DNA of 64,000 nucleotides from JAJTZA01 sp041744075 (lineage in GTDB: Bacteria; Verrucomicrobiota; Verrucomicrobiia; Chthoniobacterales; Terrimicrobiaceae), in NCBI GenBank assembly GCA_041744075.1, contig JBGTLQ010000373.1, forward strand, positions 1-64,000. The letters run 5' to 3'. Position numbers and translations under genes: made by a program. Every line of letters begins with the position of its first letter. Position 1 is the first letter of the stretch. A model generated the notes under the pieces. The model had not been told where the DNA came from. It worked only from the letters and a program-made list of their open reading frames with translations, and did no database searches. This document shows, piece after piece, positions 25,241-33,674 of this stretch.

Positions 25241-26871
25241 CGCTTGAAGTTCTCCAATGGATGCCGCTCATCGCGCTGGTTTTACCGGTCAGCGCCCTGC
25301 TTGCAAGTTGCTCGGTCCGGGTGAGACGTGTGCTGCCACATGTGCTCTGGCTCCTTCCTTGGCCGGCTGTGGTGGCAGCTATTGCTGGGCTGAATGCCGG
25401 TCCCTTGGTGATTTCTTGGCTGCCAAATCAGCCGATGTTTTCCATTGATCCGCAGGGGGCGCTTTTGCTTGGGACCAGCGCCCTTCTCTGGAGCTTGGCC
25501 GGTTTTTCGCTGCCGGCCTTCTTCCCAACTCAACCACTTGGCTCAAGGTTTTGTGTCTTCTGGGTGCTGACCATGATCGGCAGTCTGGGAGTGTTTCTGG
25601 CTGCTGATATCTTCAGTTTCCTCATCTGCTATGTGTTGGTCAGCCTGCCAGCTTACGTGTTGATCGTTCAGGAAAATTCCCAAGCGACCAAAAAGGTAGG
25701 CACGATTTATTTGGGGTTTGCGTTGGTGGGCGAGGGGATCTTGATCATGGCTTTTGTGCTGTTGACCACGCAGGCTCCAGAGGCTGGTCTGCGAATCAGT
25801 GAGCTTGTGGCTGCGATGAGCCAAAACCCGGGAAACCAACTCACCATCGCATTGCTGGTTCTTGGTTTTGGCATGAAAATGGCGCTTGTTCCCCTCCACG
25901 TGTGGATGCCGCTAACCTACACGGCTGCTCCAATCCCTGTTGCCGCTGTGCTGAGTGGGGCGGCTGTCAAAGCTGGCTTGATCGGTCTCCTGCGATTCCT
26001 GCCGTGGGAGGGGGGGATGGAGGATTGGGGAAGCCTGCTTGTGGGTGTCGGATTTGTGGGAGCATTTTTTGGAGTGATTGTTGGGGTGACCCAATCCAAT
26101 CCGAAAACAATCTTGGCGTATTCCAGTGTCAGCCAAATGGGATTCCTTGCCGCATTGATTGGCATGGGTCTCATCAACTCGATGATGGGTGTTGCGGTGA
26201 TGGCGGCCTTTTACGCGGCTCATCATGTGCTTCTCAAAGGTGGGCTTTTCTTTGCTGTTGGACTTGCTGGCATCACGAAGAAATATCGGATGACTTTAGT
26301 TCTACTGCCTGCCGGGTTATTGGGGCTGGGGCTCGCGGGGCTCCCGCTCACGGGTGGATTTATTGCGAAACTTGCAGTGAAAGCACCCTTTGGGGATGGC
26401 TGGCCAGCCGTATTGGCGACACTCTCCTCAGCTGGCACGGCGTTGTTGATGACTCATTTCCTCATCCGGTTAGCAAAAGCCGAGGTTTCTCCCAACACAT
26501 CACCCAAAGCCAGTCGCCTCCAGATTTCGTGGATCCTGTTGGTGCTGGCCTGTGTATTCGCACCGTGGATCCTTCTTGTTCAACTTGGGCTGGGCTCCTT
26601 GGGCGAGGCTTTTGATGTTGCAACGATTTGGAAAAGCTTGTGGCCTGTGGTGGTTGGCGGAGCCATCGCGCTTGGACTTGCTCGGCGGGGGAGGCTTCTC
26701 GATACCATTCCTTGCGGCGACATCCTTGGTTTGTTCAACCCTTTGACCAAGCTCGCTTCCGTTCTTGGTCGGGGCTCCGAGCGAACGGACTGGTTTCTTC
26801 GTCAGTGGCCAATGGCCTGCCTGTCATTCCTCCTGCTTGTGGTAATTCTGACGATAGCGGCTTGTTGGTAA
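25237..26871 (+). CDS. Second NuoL/M/N-like antiporter subunit (MrpA core equivalent)
   Basis: The 544-residue protein is again NuoL/M/N-like: DIFSFLICYVLVSLPAYVL near residue 125, GFGMKMALVPLHVWMPLTY near 215, and AAHHVLLKGGLFFAVG near 330 all carry the ion-path residues. It overlaps mrpD by four bases. Because the MrpA C-terminal modules are fused to MrpB in this operon, this protein probably supplies the MrpA core or is a second MrpD. It is the last gene of the operon, facing the photolyase tail to tail. Confidence 0.85.
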   Translation: MTLEVLQWMPLIALVLPVSALLASCSVRVRRVLPHVLWLLPWPAVVAAIAGLNAGPLVISWLPNQPMFSIDPQGALLLGTSALLWSLAGFSLPAFFPTQPLGSRFCVFWVLTMIGSLGVFLAADIFSFLICYVLVSLPAYVLIVQENSQATKKVGTIYLGFALVGEGILIMAFVLLTTQAPEAGLRISELVAAMSQNPGNQLTIALLVLGFGMKMALVPLHVWMPLTYTAAPIPVAAVLSGAAVKAGLIGLLRFLPWEGGMEDWGSLLVGVGFVGAFFGVIVGVTQSNPKTILAYSSVSQMGFLAALIGMGLINSMMGVAVMAAFYAAHHVLLKGGLFFAVGLAGITKKYRMTLVLLPAGLLGLGLAGLPLTGGFIAKLAVKAPFGDGWPAVLATLSSAGTALLMTHFLIRLAKAEVSPNTSPKASRLQISWILLVLACVFAPWILLVQLGLGSLGEAFDVATIWKSLWPVVVGGAIALGLARRGRLLDTIPCGDILGLFNPLTKLASVLGRGSERTDWFLRQWPMACLSFLLLVVILTIAACW

Positions 26872-26929
26872 GGCAAATGCTTCCTTCCCCGTGAGTACCA
26901 CGTGGTAGTCCTCCATTCCCAAAAGAACG

Positions 26930-28336
26930 TCAGGCATAATTCTTGAAGAGCTGAAGAGTGATATCCCTTGCATCCGAGTGGTCAACGATGGGAAGGGGGT
27001 ACGAGGGATGGAGTTTCGTGCCGGGCGGAGGAGGTTCGCTCAGTTTTTTGACCGGAATGTCGCGCAATTCGGGAATCCATTTTTTGATGTAAGTGCCCTC
27101 GGGATCGTAACGAAGGGTCTGCGTCCATGGGTTTTGAATTCGGAAATAGGGGGCTGCGTCAGCGCCCGTGCCAGCGCTCCACTGCCAACCGCCATTGTTG
27201 CTGGCGATCTCACCATCCAACAGCTTTTGCATGAAATAGGATTCTCCAAGCCTCCAGTCGAGGTGAAGGTCTTTTGTCAAAAACATGGCCGTGATCATGC
27301 GGGTGCGGTTGTGCATAAAACCGGTAGCATTGAGTTGACGCATGGCGGCATCCACGATGGGAAATCCGGTTTCACCCTGACACCAACGTTTAAAGTCAGA
27401 GATTTTTCCAGGCCATGACATCCCACGATATTTGGGGTTGAACTCATGTTCCAGCACCTCGGGGAAGTGCCACAGGATGTTCATATAAAACTCGCGCCAA
27501 ATGAGTTCGCTGAGAAATTTTTCGGCGCTGGACCGTCCTGCATGAGGCAAGGATGCTGCTTTCTCAGAGCTCTTGGCAAAAACTTCGCGAATCGACAACA
27601 ACCCAAACCGGAGGTCTTTGGAGATGCCCGAGGTGGCCTCCATGGCAGGAAAGTTCCGGCGATCTCCATAATGAGCCAAGCCGTTCTGCAAAAAATGCTT
27701 GAGCCTTTCGCGCGCTGCCTTTTCGCCGGGAGTTGCGATTTGGCCTTCGGAACTAAAGTTCCAATGCGTCAGAGTCGGGAGCTCCTCGCTCTTTACGTTG
27801 GGAGATACTAGCGACTTTAGCTTTGGCCTGGGGGTGGGTTTCGAAAGTTTGTACCAGGCTTTTGAGTAAGGCGTGAAGACGCGGAAGGGCGTTTGCGTTG
27901 CTGTCAGAACTTCATCGCGCTCGTGGATGCAGACGTCTTTGAATGCCCGGACTTCAATACGTCCCGACTTCGCGGCGAGTAGATCCTCAATTTTGCGACC
28001 ATGGGGATCTGGGTCCCGATTAAAGTAGATCGCGGAGGCCCCAGTCTCCTCGGCAAGGGATAACAAGGTCGTGACAGGATCCCCATTCCGAATCACCAAA
28101 CGCCCCCCGAAGGCTCGCAAGTTTGCATCCAAAGATGCCAAGCACCCGCAGAGAAATTCTTGGCGCATGGGCCCCGTCCATCGGTGACTGGATTTCCATT
28201 CGCTTAAAATGTAAACGCAAACGACTTCAGAGGTTGCGGTTGCAGCCTCCGAGAGCGCCACGTTATCCGTGACACGCAAATCTCGCCGAAACCAATGAAT
28301 GGCCGTTTTCACCAAGGGCTCCGCAATACCTTCCAC
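26930..28336 (-). CDS. phrB: Deoxyribodipyrimidine photo-lyase (class I)
   Basis: The N-terminal antenna-binding domain starts IHWFRRDLRVTDNVALSEAA, and the C-terminal FAD domain contains SELIWREFY, GFPIVDAAMRQL, MHNRTRM and the nearly invariant GEIASNNGGWQW with its Trp electron path. At 468 residues it has normal length. It repairs cyclobutane pyrimidine dimers with light. Its start is 16 bases after the sigma factor stop on the same strand, so the two may be cotranscribed, linking repair to a stress regulon. Confidence 0.93.
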   Translation of the reverse strand: MEGIAEPLVKTAIHWFRRDLRVTDNVALSEAATATSEVVCVYILSEWKSSHRWTGPMRQEFLCGCLASLDANLRAFGGRLVIRNGDPVTTLLSLAEETGASAIYFNRDPDPHGRKIEDLLAAKSGRIEVRAFKDVCIHERDEVLTATQTPFRVFTPYSKAWYKLSKPTPRPKLKSLVSPNVKSEELPTLTHWNFSSEGQIATPGEKAARERLKHFLQNGLAHYGDRRNFPAMEATSGISKDLRFGLLSIREVFAKSSEKAASLPHAGRSSAEKFLSELIWREFYMNILWHFPEVLEHEFNPKYRGMSWPGKISDFKRWCQGETGFPIVDAAMRQLNATGFMHNRTRMITAMFLTKDLHLDWRLGESYFMQKLLDGEIASNNGGWQWSAGTGADAAPYFRIQNPWTQTLRYDPEGTYIKKWIPELRDIPVKKLSEPPPPGTKLHPSYPLPIVDHSDARDITLQLFKNYA

Positions 28337-28352
28337 GGAGCAGCTTCAGTGA

Positions 28353-29198
28353 TCACACCGGAGATTCTGCTTTGCGCCGTTCCTTCTTGCCCAGAGCCTT
28401 GCGGAGCTTGTTGAGGGCAATGTTTTGAAGTTGGCGGATCCGTTCGCGAGTGACTCCAAATTTTTCACCAACCTCTTCCAAGGTGAGCGGCTTTTGACCG
28501 TCCAGTCCGAAGCGTTGGTTAATGATTCGACGTTCTCGATCATCCAGAACATCCATCAGTTCGCCGACCTCCTCACGAAGATCTTTGTCTCGCAGGGTTT
28601 CGAAAGGATCGTCAGCGGCTTCATCACCCACGATCTCCCCGAATTCGGTGGAGTCATCGTCGCCAATGGGTTGGTCGAGTGAAGTGGGTCGGATGGCGGC
28701 ACTCTTCAGAGCGGTGATTTTGGTGGCCAGCATCCCGATCTCCTCTGCCAACTCATCATCGGTTGGCTCGCGTCCGAGTTCTTCGGTCATTTGCGTGGAA
28801 ACACGGCGGACCTTGGCAATTTTATCAACAAGATGGACGGGCAACCGGATGGTTTTTCCTTGGTTGGCAAGGGCGCGTTTGATGGATTGTTTGATCCACC
28901 AAGAAGCGTAAGTGCTTAACTTGCCTCCTTTTTTAGGGTCAAAACGGTCAACGGCTTTCATCAAGCCGATGTTGCCTTCCGAGATCAGGTCAAGGAGAGG
29001 CAGTCCGAGATTGGCGTAATCGCGAGCGATTTTGACCACCAAACGGAGGTTCGCACGGATCATTTCAGCTTTGGCCTTTTTGTCTCCGCGTTTGATGCGA
29101 GCAGCCAATTTGATCTCCTGCGCCGGAGTGATCAGCGAATACTGGGCAATCTGGCGGAGGTATAGTTGGAATCCGGAATCTGAGTCTTCGAGGGCCAT
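28353..29198 (-). CDS. Group 2 RNA polymerase sigma factor (RpoD/RpoS type)
   Basis: The 281-residue protein has sigma70 region 1.2 (DSGFQLYLRQIAQYSLITPAQE), region 2 (LDLISEGNIGLMKAVDRFDP and KLSTYASWWIKQSIKRAL), region 3, and region 4.2 (EVGEKFGVTRERIRQLQNIA). It lacks the long N-terminal region 1.1 of the primary sigma, so it is an alternative or stationary-phase type rather than the housekeeping one. The GDD-acidic linker (IGDDDSTEFGEIV) is typical. The photolyase follows it. Confidence 0.93.
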   Translation of the reverse strand: MALEDSDSGFQLYLRQIAQYSLITPAQEIKLAARIKRGDKKAKAEMIRANLRLVVKIARDYANLGLPLLDLISEGNIGLMKAVDRFDPKKGGKLSTYASWWIKQSIKRALANQGKTIRLPVHLVDKIAKVRRVSTQMTEELGREPTDDELAEEIGMLATKITALKSAAIRPTSLDQPIGDDDSTEFGEIVGDEAADDPFETLRDKDLREEVGELMDVLDDRERRIINQRFGLDGQKPLTLEEVGEKFGVTRERIRQLQNIALNKLRKALGKKERRKAESPV

Positions 29199-29316
29199 AA
29201 TGTTAGGTGTCTATAGTAATAACGGTTGAAATGAGAAATCGGTGCTGTATTTTTAATGTTTTCCGTAAAAAAAATGGTTAATGAGGTTAATCATTAAGAC
29301 AGCGCTGCCTGCGGGG

Positions 29317-29337
29317 CGTTCAAAATATTTTTGAACG
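29317..29337. repeat. Inverted repeat between glycosyltransferase and sigma genes
   Basis: CGTTCAAAA and TTTTGAACG flank TAT. It lies in the 176-base gap between two minus-strand genes. T-rich sequence follows only on the plus strand, so it is not a good terminator for the upstream gene; an operator is possible. Confidence 0.4.
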
Positions 29338-29374
29338 ACTCTTCGATTTTTTTAAGAACTCAGGGGTGAAACCC

Positions 29375-30862
29375 TTAATTTCGAGTCAGCAGGCTGCCGC
29401 CATGGAGGAAGAGGGCTATGAGGGATGCCGCTTGGAGGAGGAGGGACGCCAAGACCACAAAATGTGTGGTGAGGTAGAGGCGGTTTGAGATTTTGCCTGC
29501 CAGAGGACGGAGATAGGAGGATGTCACAACCAAGAGGAAAACTATTGGTATCCAAAGACTTCCCATAAATCGATCTCCACGCCCAATGGGCCAATACCAG
29601 CCGTAGAGTTTTGCGTATCCGAAGAAGCAGGCGAGGAGAAATGCGGCAATAGCCACGTGGGTTGCCGTGAGAGGGGGTAAGGATTTTCTGGTGAGCAGGG
29701 CCAGAGCAACACAGAGCAGACCGAGGATTATCAAATAAATACCACGGTGAACAAGGGGCTGCTCCCACGGCTTTTTTGGGGTGCTGTCTCGCCAGAAAAA
29801 AGCCGAGGTGGGCCTTTTGGTTTCTGGAAAAAAGAATTTTGTGAGGACTTGGGTGGTACCGTCAGAGAGGCGGCTGACAGCTTCAGCGGGGGTATTTCGT
29901 TGAAAATACCAAGTGAATGAGGGCAACTCCTCGGGAGGGATCGCCTCAAGTTGGGCGCGGCCGGGGTATTTGTCCTGCCATGGCCAGGCCTCCGTTTTGA
30001 AATCATCCATCCACATCCAGTATTGGGGATAGTTAAAAAACGGTTTTCCAAAGTATTTCTGACTGTGGAGGCCAAGCGGAGTAATGATGGCAGCAAAGGC
30101 GAGAATCCCAAGGAGTGCCCCCGTAATCTGCGAGGTGTCAGGGAGGATATCTGCAAGGCCAGAGCGTTGGGGAGTGATGGCTGGCTTTTCCGGCACCCGA
30201 CGATGATTTTTAGCGGGAACGGCTCCGTCACGGATGGGTGGTTTTTTCAGAATGAGGGTGGCAAGAAATTTGACTCCAATCGCAAAACCAAAGGCCGCAA
30301 GAAATGGCAGGAGTGATGGTTTGGCGAGAAAGGCGAAGCCGCAAGTGATGCCGAAAAGTGGGTAGATTTTCCATGTGGCTCCGGTGAGGATTTCCCATGC
30401 CATGACGGTGCAGCAGAAAAACAGGATGTAGAAGAGAGGTTCGGGTTGAAAATATGTGCCCCGTATAAGGAGAATACCCAAGCTGCAAAGCAGGAGCAGG
30501 TTGGTGGTGGCCAAGGGGCCCAGCCAGCGTCTCACCGTGATGCCGAGCACACACAGAAACGCAATCACCAAGGTGGTATTAAACCACTTTCCGCGTTGAA
30601 AAAAAACCGACTCGTCCTCGCTGAAGGTCTTTTGGGCAAGCCATGAGAAGAGCGGATGTCGAACTCCATCCGTGGATTTGGGAAAGGCATCCTCACGTGC
30701 GATTTTGGCGAGCCACATCTCAGCGCCCTGATCTGATGCGACCGGATCTTGGTTTGATCGGCTGATTAAGAAGGTGGCAGCGACCAAGTGAATCCCGCAG
30801 ACCAAGGCCAGCACGGGAACCAACCAGAAACGAGACATCAATTTGGATGAGGAGGAAGACAC
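29375..30862 (-). CDS. GT-C-fold (ArnT/PMT-like) membrane glycosyltransferase
   Basis: The 495-residue protein has about 11 membrane helices. An acidic pair lies just after the first helix (ASDQGAEMWLAK), the place of the GT-C catalytic Asp. The RGTYFQPEPLFYIL loop has the xPE motif of ArnT-like enzymes. Such proteins move a sugar from a polyprenyl-phosphate carrier to an acceptor outside the cytoplasmic membrane. It starts 18 bases after the PgpA-like gene, as the third gene of an operon that begins with a prenyl-phosphate pentosyltransferase, so its donor may be a lipid-linked pentose (inference). Confidence 0.75.
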   Translation of the reverse strand: MSSSSSKLMSRFWLVPVLALVCGIHLVAATFLISRSNQDPVASDQGAEMWLAKIAREDAFPKSTDGVRHPLFSWLAQKTFSEDESVFFQRGKWFNTTLVIAFLCVLGITVRRWLGPLATTNLLLLCSLGILLIRGTYFQPEPLFYILFFCCTVMAWEILTGATWKIYPLFGITCGFAFLAKPSLLPFLAAFGFAIGVKFLATLILKKPPIRDGAVPAKNHRRVPEKPAITPQRSGLADILPDTSQITGALLGILAFAAIITPLGLHSQKYFGKPFFNYPQYWMWMDDFKTEAWPWQDKYPGRAQLEAIPPEELPSFTWYFQRNTPAEAVSRLSDGTTQVLTKFFFPETKRPTSAFFWRDSTPKKPWEQPLVHRGIYLIILGLLCVALALLTRKSLPPLTATHVAIAAFLLACFFGYAKLYGWYWPIGRGDRFMGSLWIPIVFLLVVTSSYLRPLAGKISNRLYLTTHFVVLASLLLQAASLIALFLHGGSLLTRN

Positions 30863-30880
30863 TTCAACAAGGCAGGTGAA

Positions 30881-31801
30881 TCATAGAAAGATCATTCCGA
30901 CGGCTAAAGTGGCCAGCCCGGCGTAGAGACCGGCGATGAGGTCATCCCAAACAATCTTACCGGGAATGGGCAGATTCTCAACCCATGAGACTCCCCACTT
31001 AAAAATATCGAAGATCCGGAAAAACAAAAATGCGACAATCAGCATCCACCACGGGGAACCTGCGGGCAAAAACGCCCATGTGAGCGCCATGCCTGCAACC
31101 TCATCCAGCACAAACTCCCGCGGATCCTCGGCTAAAAATCTCGAGCCCGCCCATTTTTCAAGGGCCACGCTCGCCAGCGTGGCAAGGATTGTCACAGCCA
31201 CCGCCAACAGAAAAAATTGATGAGCATCCAACAGCCACCAAGCCGCCATGGCCGGAGGCAGCATGACGGCAGACGCCAGGGTTGCAGGCATGATGGGAAA
31301 TAGACCCGTGCCAAAAAATGTGACGGCGAGTTCTTTGACTCCGCCACGCTGTTCAAGGCTGACTGAGAGTGGGGAGCTCAGGTAAATGCATTCGAAGTTT
31401 CCAGGAAGGGCCGTGGAGCAAGTCCTTGCACCGACGGCATCTGAGGCTAGCAGCGGCGCAAGCAGCTTACCCAATGGCCACCCGGCCACCCATTCCCGCA
31501 ACGTGGTTGTGGTTTTGGCAGGATGTCGAGCGGCTTTATGCGGCAAAGGATTTGATGACAAATCCGGAGAAACCACCGTCACCGCTTTGACGGAATCTGA
31601 CGGCAGCACAACTTGCGTGCGCGGCTGATCCGGTGCCCACACAACCCAGAGTTCCGGAGTTTTATCGTCATAACTCATCCCCTCTGCCTCCGCGGCAGCG
31701 TGCAGCATATTCGTGCCGATCCCCCCAACCCGGGTCAACCCTGGGCAGACAAATTGCGAGCGTCTGAGCAGCCCGCGCAGGGATCGGATTTCAATTTCCA
31801 C
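30881..31801 (-). CDS. PgpA-like phosphatase with unique N-terminal domain
   Basis: Residues from about 155 form a phosphatidylglycerophosphatase A-like membrane domain: FFGTGLFPIMPATLAS, DPREFVLDEVAG and IPGKIVWDDLIAGLYAG, with the acidic pairs that bind Mg. The usual PGTxGS turn reads PATLAS here. The first 150 residues have no match I recognise, with motifs such as TRVGGIGTNMLHAAAEA and ELWVVWAPDQPRTQ. PgpA proteins normally have about 160-170 residues, so this is a two-domain fusion. Its start overlaps the UbiA gene by 11 bases, suggesting it removes a phosphate from the UbiA product rather than from phosphatidylglycerophosphate. Confidence 0.75.
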   Translation of the reverse strand: MEIEIRSLRGLLRRSQFVCPGLTRVGGIGTNMLHAAAEAEGMSYDDKTPELWVVWAPDQPRTQVVLPSDSVKAVTVVSPDLSSNPLPHKAARHPAKTTTTLREWVAGWPLGKLLAPLLASDAVGARTCSTALPGNFECIYLSSPLSVSLEQRGGVKELAVTFFGTGLFPIMPATLASAVMLPPAMAAWWLLDAHQFFLLAVAVTILATLASVALEKWAGSRFLAEDPREFVLDEVAGMALTWAFLPAGSPWWMLIVAFLFFRIFDIFKWGVSWVENLPIPGKIVWDDLIAGLYAGLATLAVGMIFL

Positions 31802-32750
31802 CGAGGACTTTGAAGAAGTGGAATGGTGAGGTGAGATCGTATTTGGTGAAGGCCAGAAGACTGGCGATCACTACCACCGCGATGGTGGAAACGATGACCA
31901 TGGGGCTCTTGAGCAGATGCTCGGGCTCAAGCTTGGCCTCCTCCTCGCTCATCGCGCGGTTCAGGTAAACACCAATGGCAATCACCACAAGTGGGAAAAC
32001 AAAAACCAAATTGGGGCGATAAGTCGTGATTGCGATGCCCATGCAGAAGCAGAAGAAGTTGGCATGCGTGACCATCGAGAGAACAAGCGATTTTTCAGTA
32101 TAAACTTGGAACGACTTCCGATACTGGCCGCTGCGTTCGGAGTCCCCGATAAACCGGAATTCCGCGTAACGTTTACCGGCCATGAGAAGAGCCCCGAAAA
32201 ACCACCAGGCCAGAACGATGGACAGCGGCGGAAACGTCGTCGCTGGTGCCAGCGCATACCATCCAAGCCACAGCCGGATCGGGTTATTGAACGATTCTGC
32301 AATCACATCAAGGAAAGCCCGGTCTTTCAACCGGATCGGTTGCACATTGTAAACAAATCCGCTGAGCAGGAGCAGCGCCAGAGCAATCGTATAGCCGATG
32401 TTGAACAGCGCAAAGGACATGCCAAATCCCAGCACGCACAAAACTCCCATCAGCACCCACAATATCGAGACCTTCACTTTTCCCGCCGGCACCGGACGGT
32501 CTTTCTTGGTGGGATGGATGCGGTCAAATGGCGCATCCAAAATTTCATTGATGATGTAATTGGCCGATGCAATGAAGCAGGCAGGGATCAATGACAGCAC
32601 AATCAGAAGCAGCGTCCCCGCATTGACTGTGATCTCCGGCTGGCCGGTGATGGGGTAGGCCAACAGGGCAATCGCCACCATGTGACCAAACACAATAAAG
32701 ATATTTTTCAGCCAGTGATCTGGCCGCATGACTTTTAAATATTCAAGCAT
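31791..32750 (-). CDS. UbiA-family decaprenyl-phosphate phosphoribosyltransferase-like protein
   Basis: The 319-residue protein has about nine helices and the UbiA Asp motif (NEILDAPFDRIHPTKK then RP, residues 68-86). It resembles the mycobacterial DPPR synthase subgroup in MRPDHWLKN at the start, MAGKRYAE at 190-197, and the following RKSFQVYT stretch. That subgroup transfers 5-phosphoribose from PRPP to a polyprenyl phosphate. It is the first gene of a three-gene minus-strand unit with a phosphatase and a glycosyltransferase. Confidence 0.85.
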   Translation of the reverse strand: MLEYLKVMRPDHWLKNIFIVFGHMVAIALLAYPITGQPEITVNAGTLLLIVLSLIPACFIASANYIINEILDAPFDRIHPTKKDRPVPAGKVKVSILWVLMGVLCVLGFGMSFALFNIGYTIALALLLLSGFVYNVQPIRLKDRAFLDVIAESFNNPIRLWLGWYALAPATTFPPLSIVLAWWFFGALLMAGKRYAEFRFIGDSERSGQYRKSFQVYTEKSLVLSMVTHANFFCFCMGIAITTYRPNLVFVFPLVVIAIGVYLNRAMSEEEAKLEPEHLLKSPMVIVSTIAVVVIASLLAFTKYDLTSPFHFFKVLGGN

Positions 32751-32840
32751 CCGGCACAGTCTCGATTTTCAGCGCCGGGAATCAAGATCACATTTCAATT
32801 GCACGGCAGGAATTATTGGGGAATACTACTTACTTAATCC

Positions 32841-33674
32841 ATGAAGGCCATTATCCCTCTCATTGGACTCCTTGCCCTTGCGACCCAAGCAAGCGGAACG
32901 GAAGCCAAACCCGTGTTTGCAAGGAGTGCAGAATTTATCGCGCAGGCCATGAAGATGCGTGAGGACACCCTGAGCAAATCGCAGCCCCAGGTGGTTGTTG
33001 GTGGCGGGAACCGCTCGGGTTTTAATCGATATCCATGGCGGAACAACATCGTCACCACGGTCTTTTGGGTGGGAGAACAGCCCACCAAGAATAATCCCAC
33101 ACCAAATTGCAAAAGTTCTTGGGATCCGAATTGGCACGCAAACTTCGGGGGCTACGACAATCCCGATCCAGCCACCCGGGCCAATTATTTGCCCAAGAAA
33201 TTTGTCCCCCGTCAAAACCCATTTTACATCGCCCTCCCTTACAACGACACAACCCGCGGCACCACCAAGCCCGAGGCCCGCAAAGCTATTCCTTGGTTTA
33301 AGCAAGCCTTTGTGAGACCCGGCAAATCCGTGGTCAAAGGACGATGGGTCGCTATCCGGCACAAAGGAAAAATCGCCTATGCCCAGTGGGAGGATTGCGG
33401 TCCTTTCCGAACTGATCACTACCAATACGTTTTTGGCAATGAGCGTCCCAAGCCGAATCTGAATCAAGGAGCTGGACTGGATGTGTCTCCTGCGGTGCGC
33501 GATTACCTAGGGCTCAAAGGCAAAGACGTCTGCGACTGGAAGTTTGTGGAAGCACGGGATGTCCCCAATGGTCCTTGGACAAAACACGGAGACAACAACA
33601 CGTTTGTTCTCCAAAAACGGGGTCAGAACCTTTTTGTTGCAGATCGCAACAACGCCTACGGCGCAAAAAAGTAA
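32841..33674 (+). CDS. Secreted protein with possible RlpA-like barrel
   Basis: The signal peptide is MKAIIPLIGLLALATQASG. The mature protein contains FYIALPYND, then GRWVAIRHKGKIAYAQWEDC followed by GPF, and later GAGLDVSPAVRDYLGL and DVCDWKFV. This Gly-Asp-rich order, with a late LDVSP motif, recalls double-psi beta-barrel proteins of the RlpA kind, but the match is not certain. Two Cys residues could form a disulfide. The gene ends exactly where the DsbD-like gene starts (33675), so the two are translationally linked; the DsbD protein may service its disulfides. Confidence 0.65.
   Translation: MKAIIPLIGLLALATQASGTEAKPVFARSAEFIAQAMKMREDTLSKSQPQVVVGGGNRSGFNRYPWRNNIVTTVFWVGEQPTKNNPTPNCKSSWDPNWHANFGGYDNPDPATRANYLPKKFVPRQNPFYIALPYNDTTRGTTKPEARKAIPWFKQAFVRPGKSVVKGRWVAIRHKGKIAYAQWEDCGPFRTDHYQYVFGNERPKPNLNQGAGLDVSPAVRDYLGLKGKDVCDWKFVEARDVPNGPWTKHGDNNTFVLQKRGQNLFVADRNNAYGAKK

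Noticed and set aside
29317..29337. LexA-type SOS box
   Set aside because: GTTC and GAAC are 11 bases apart, which does not match the spacing I know for LexA sites, and the position between two genes does not favour either start.
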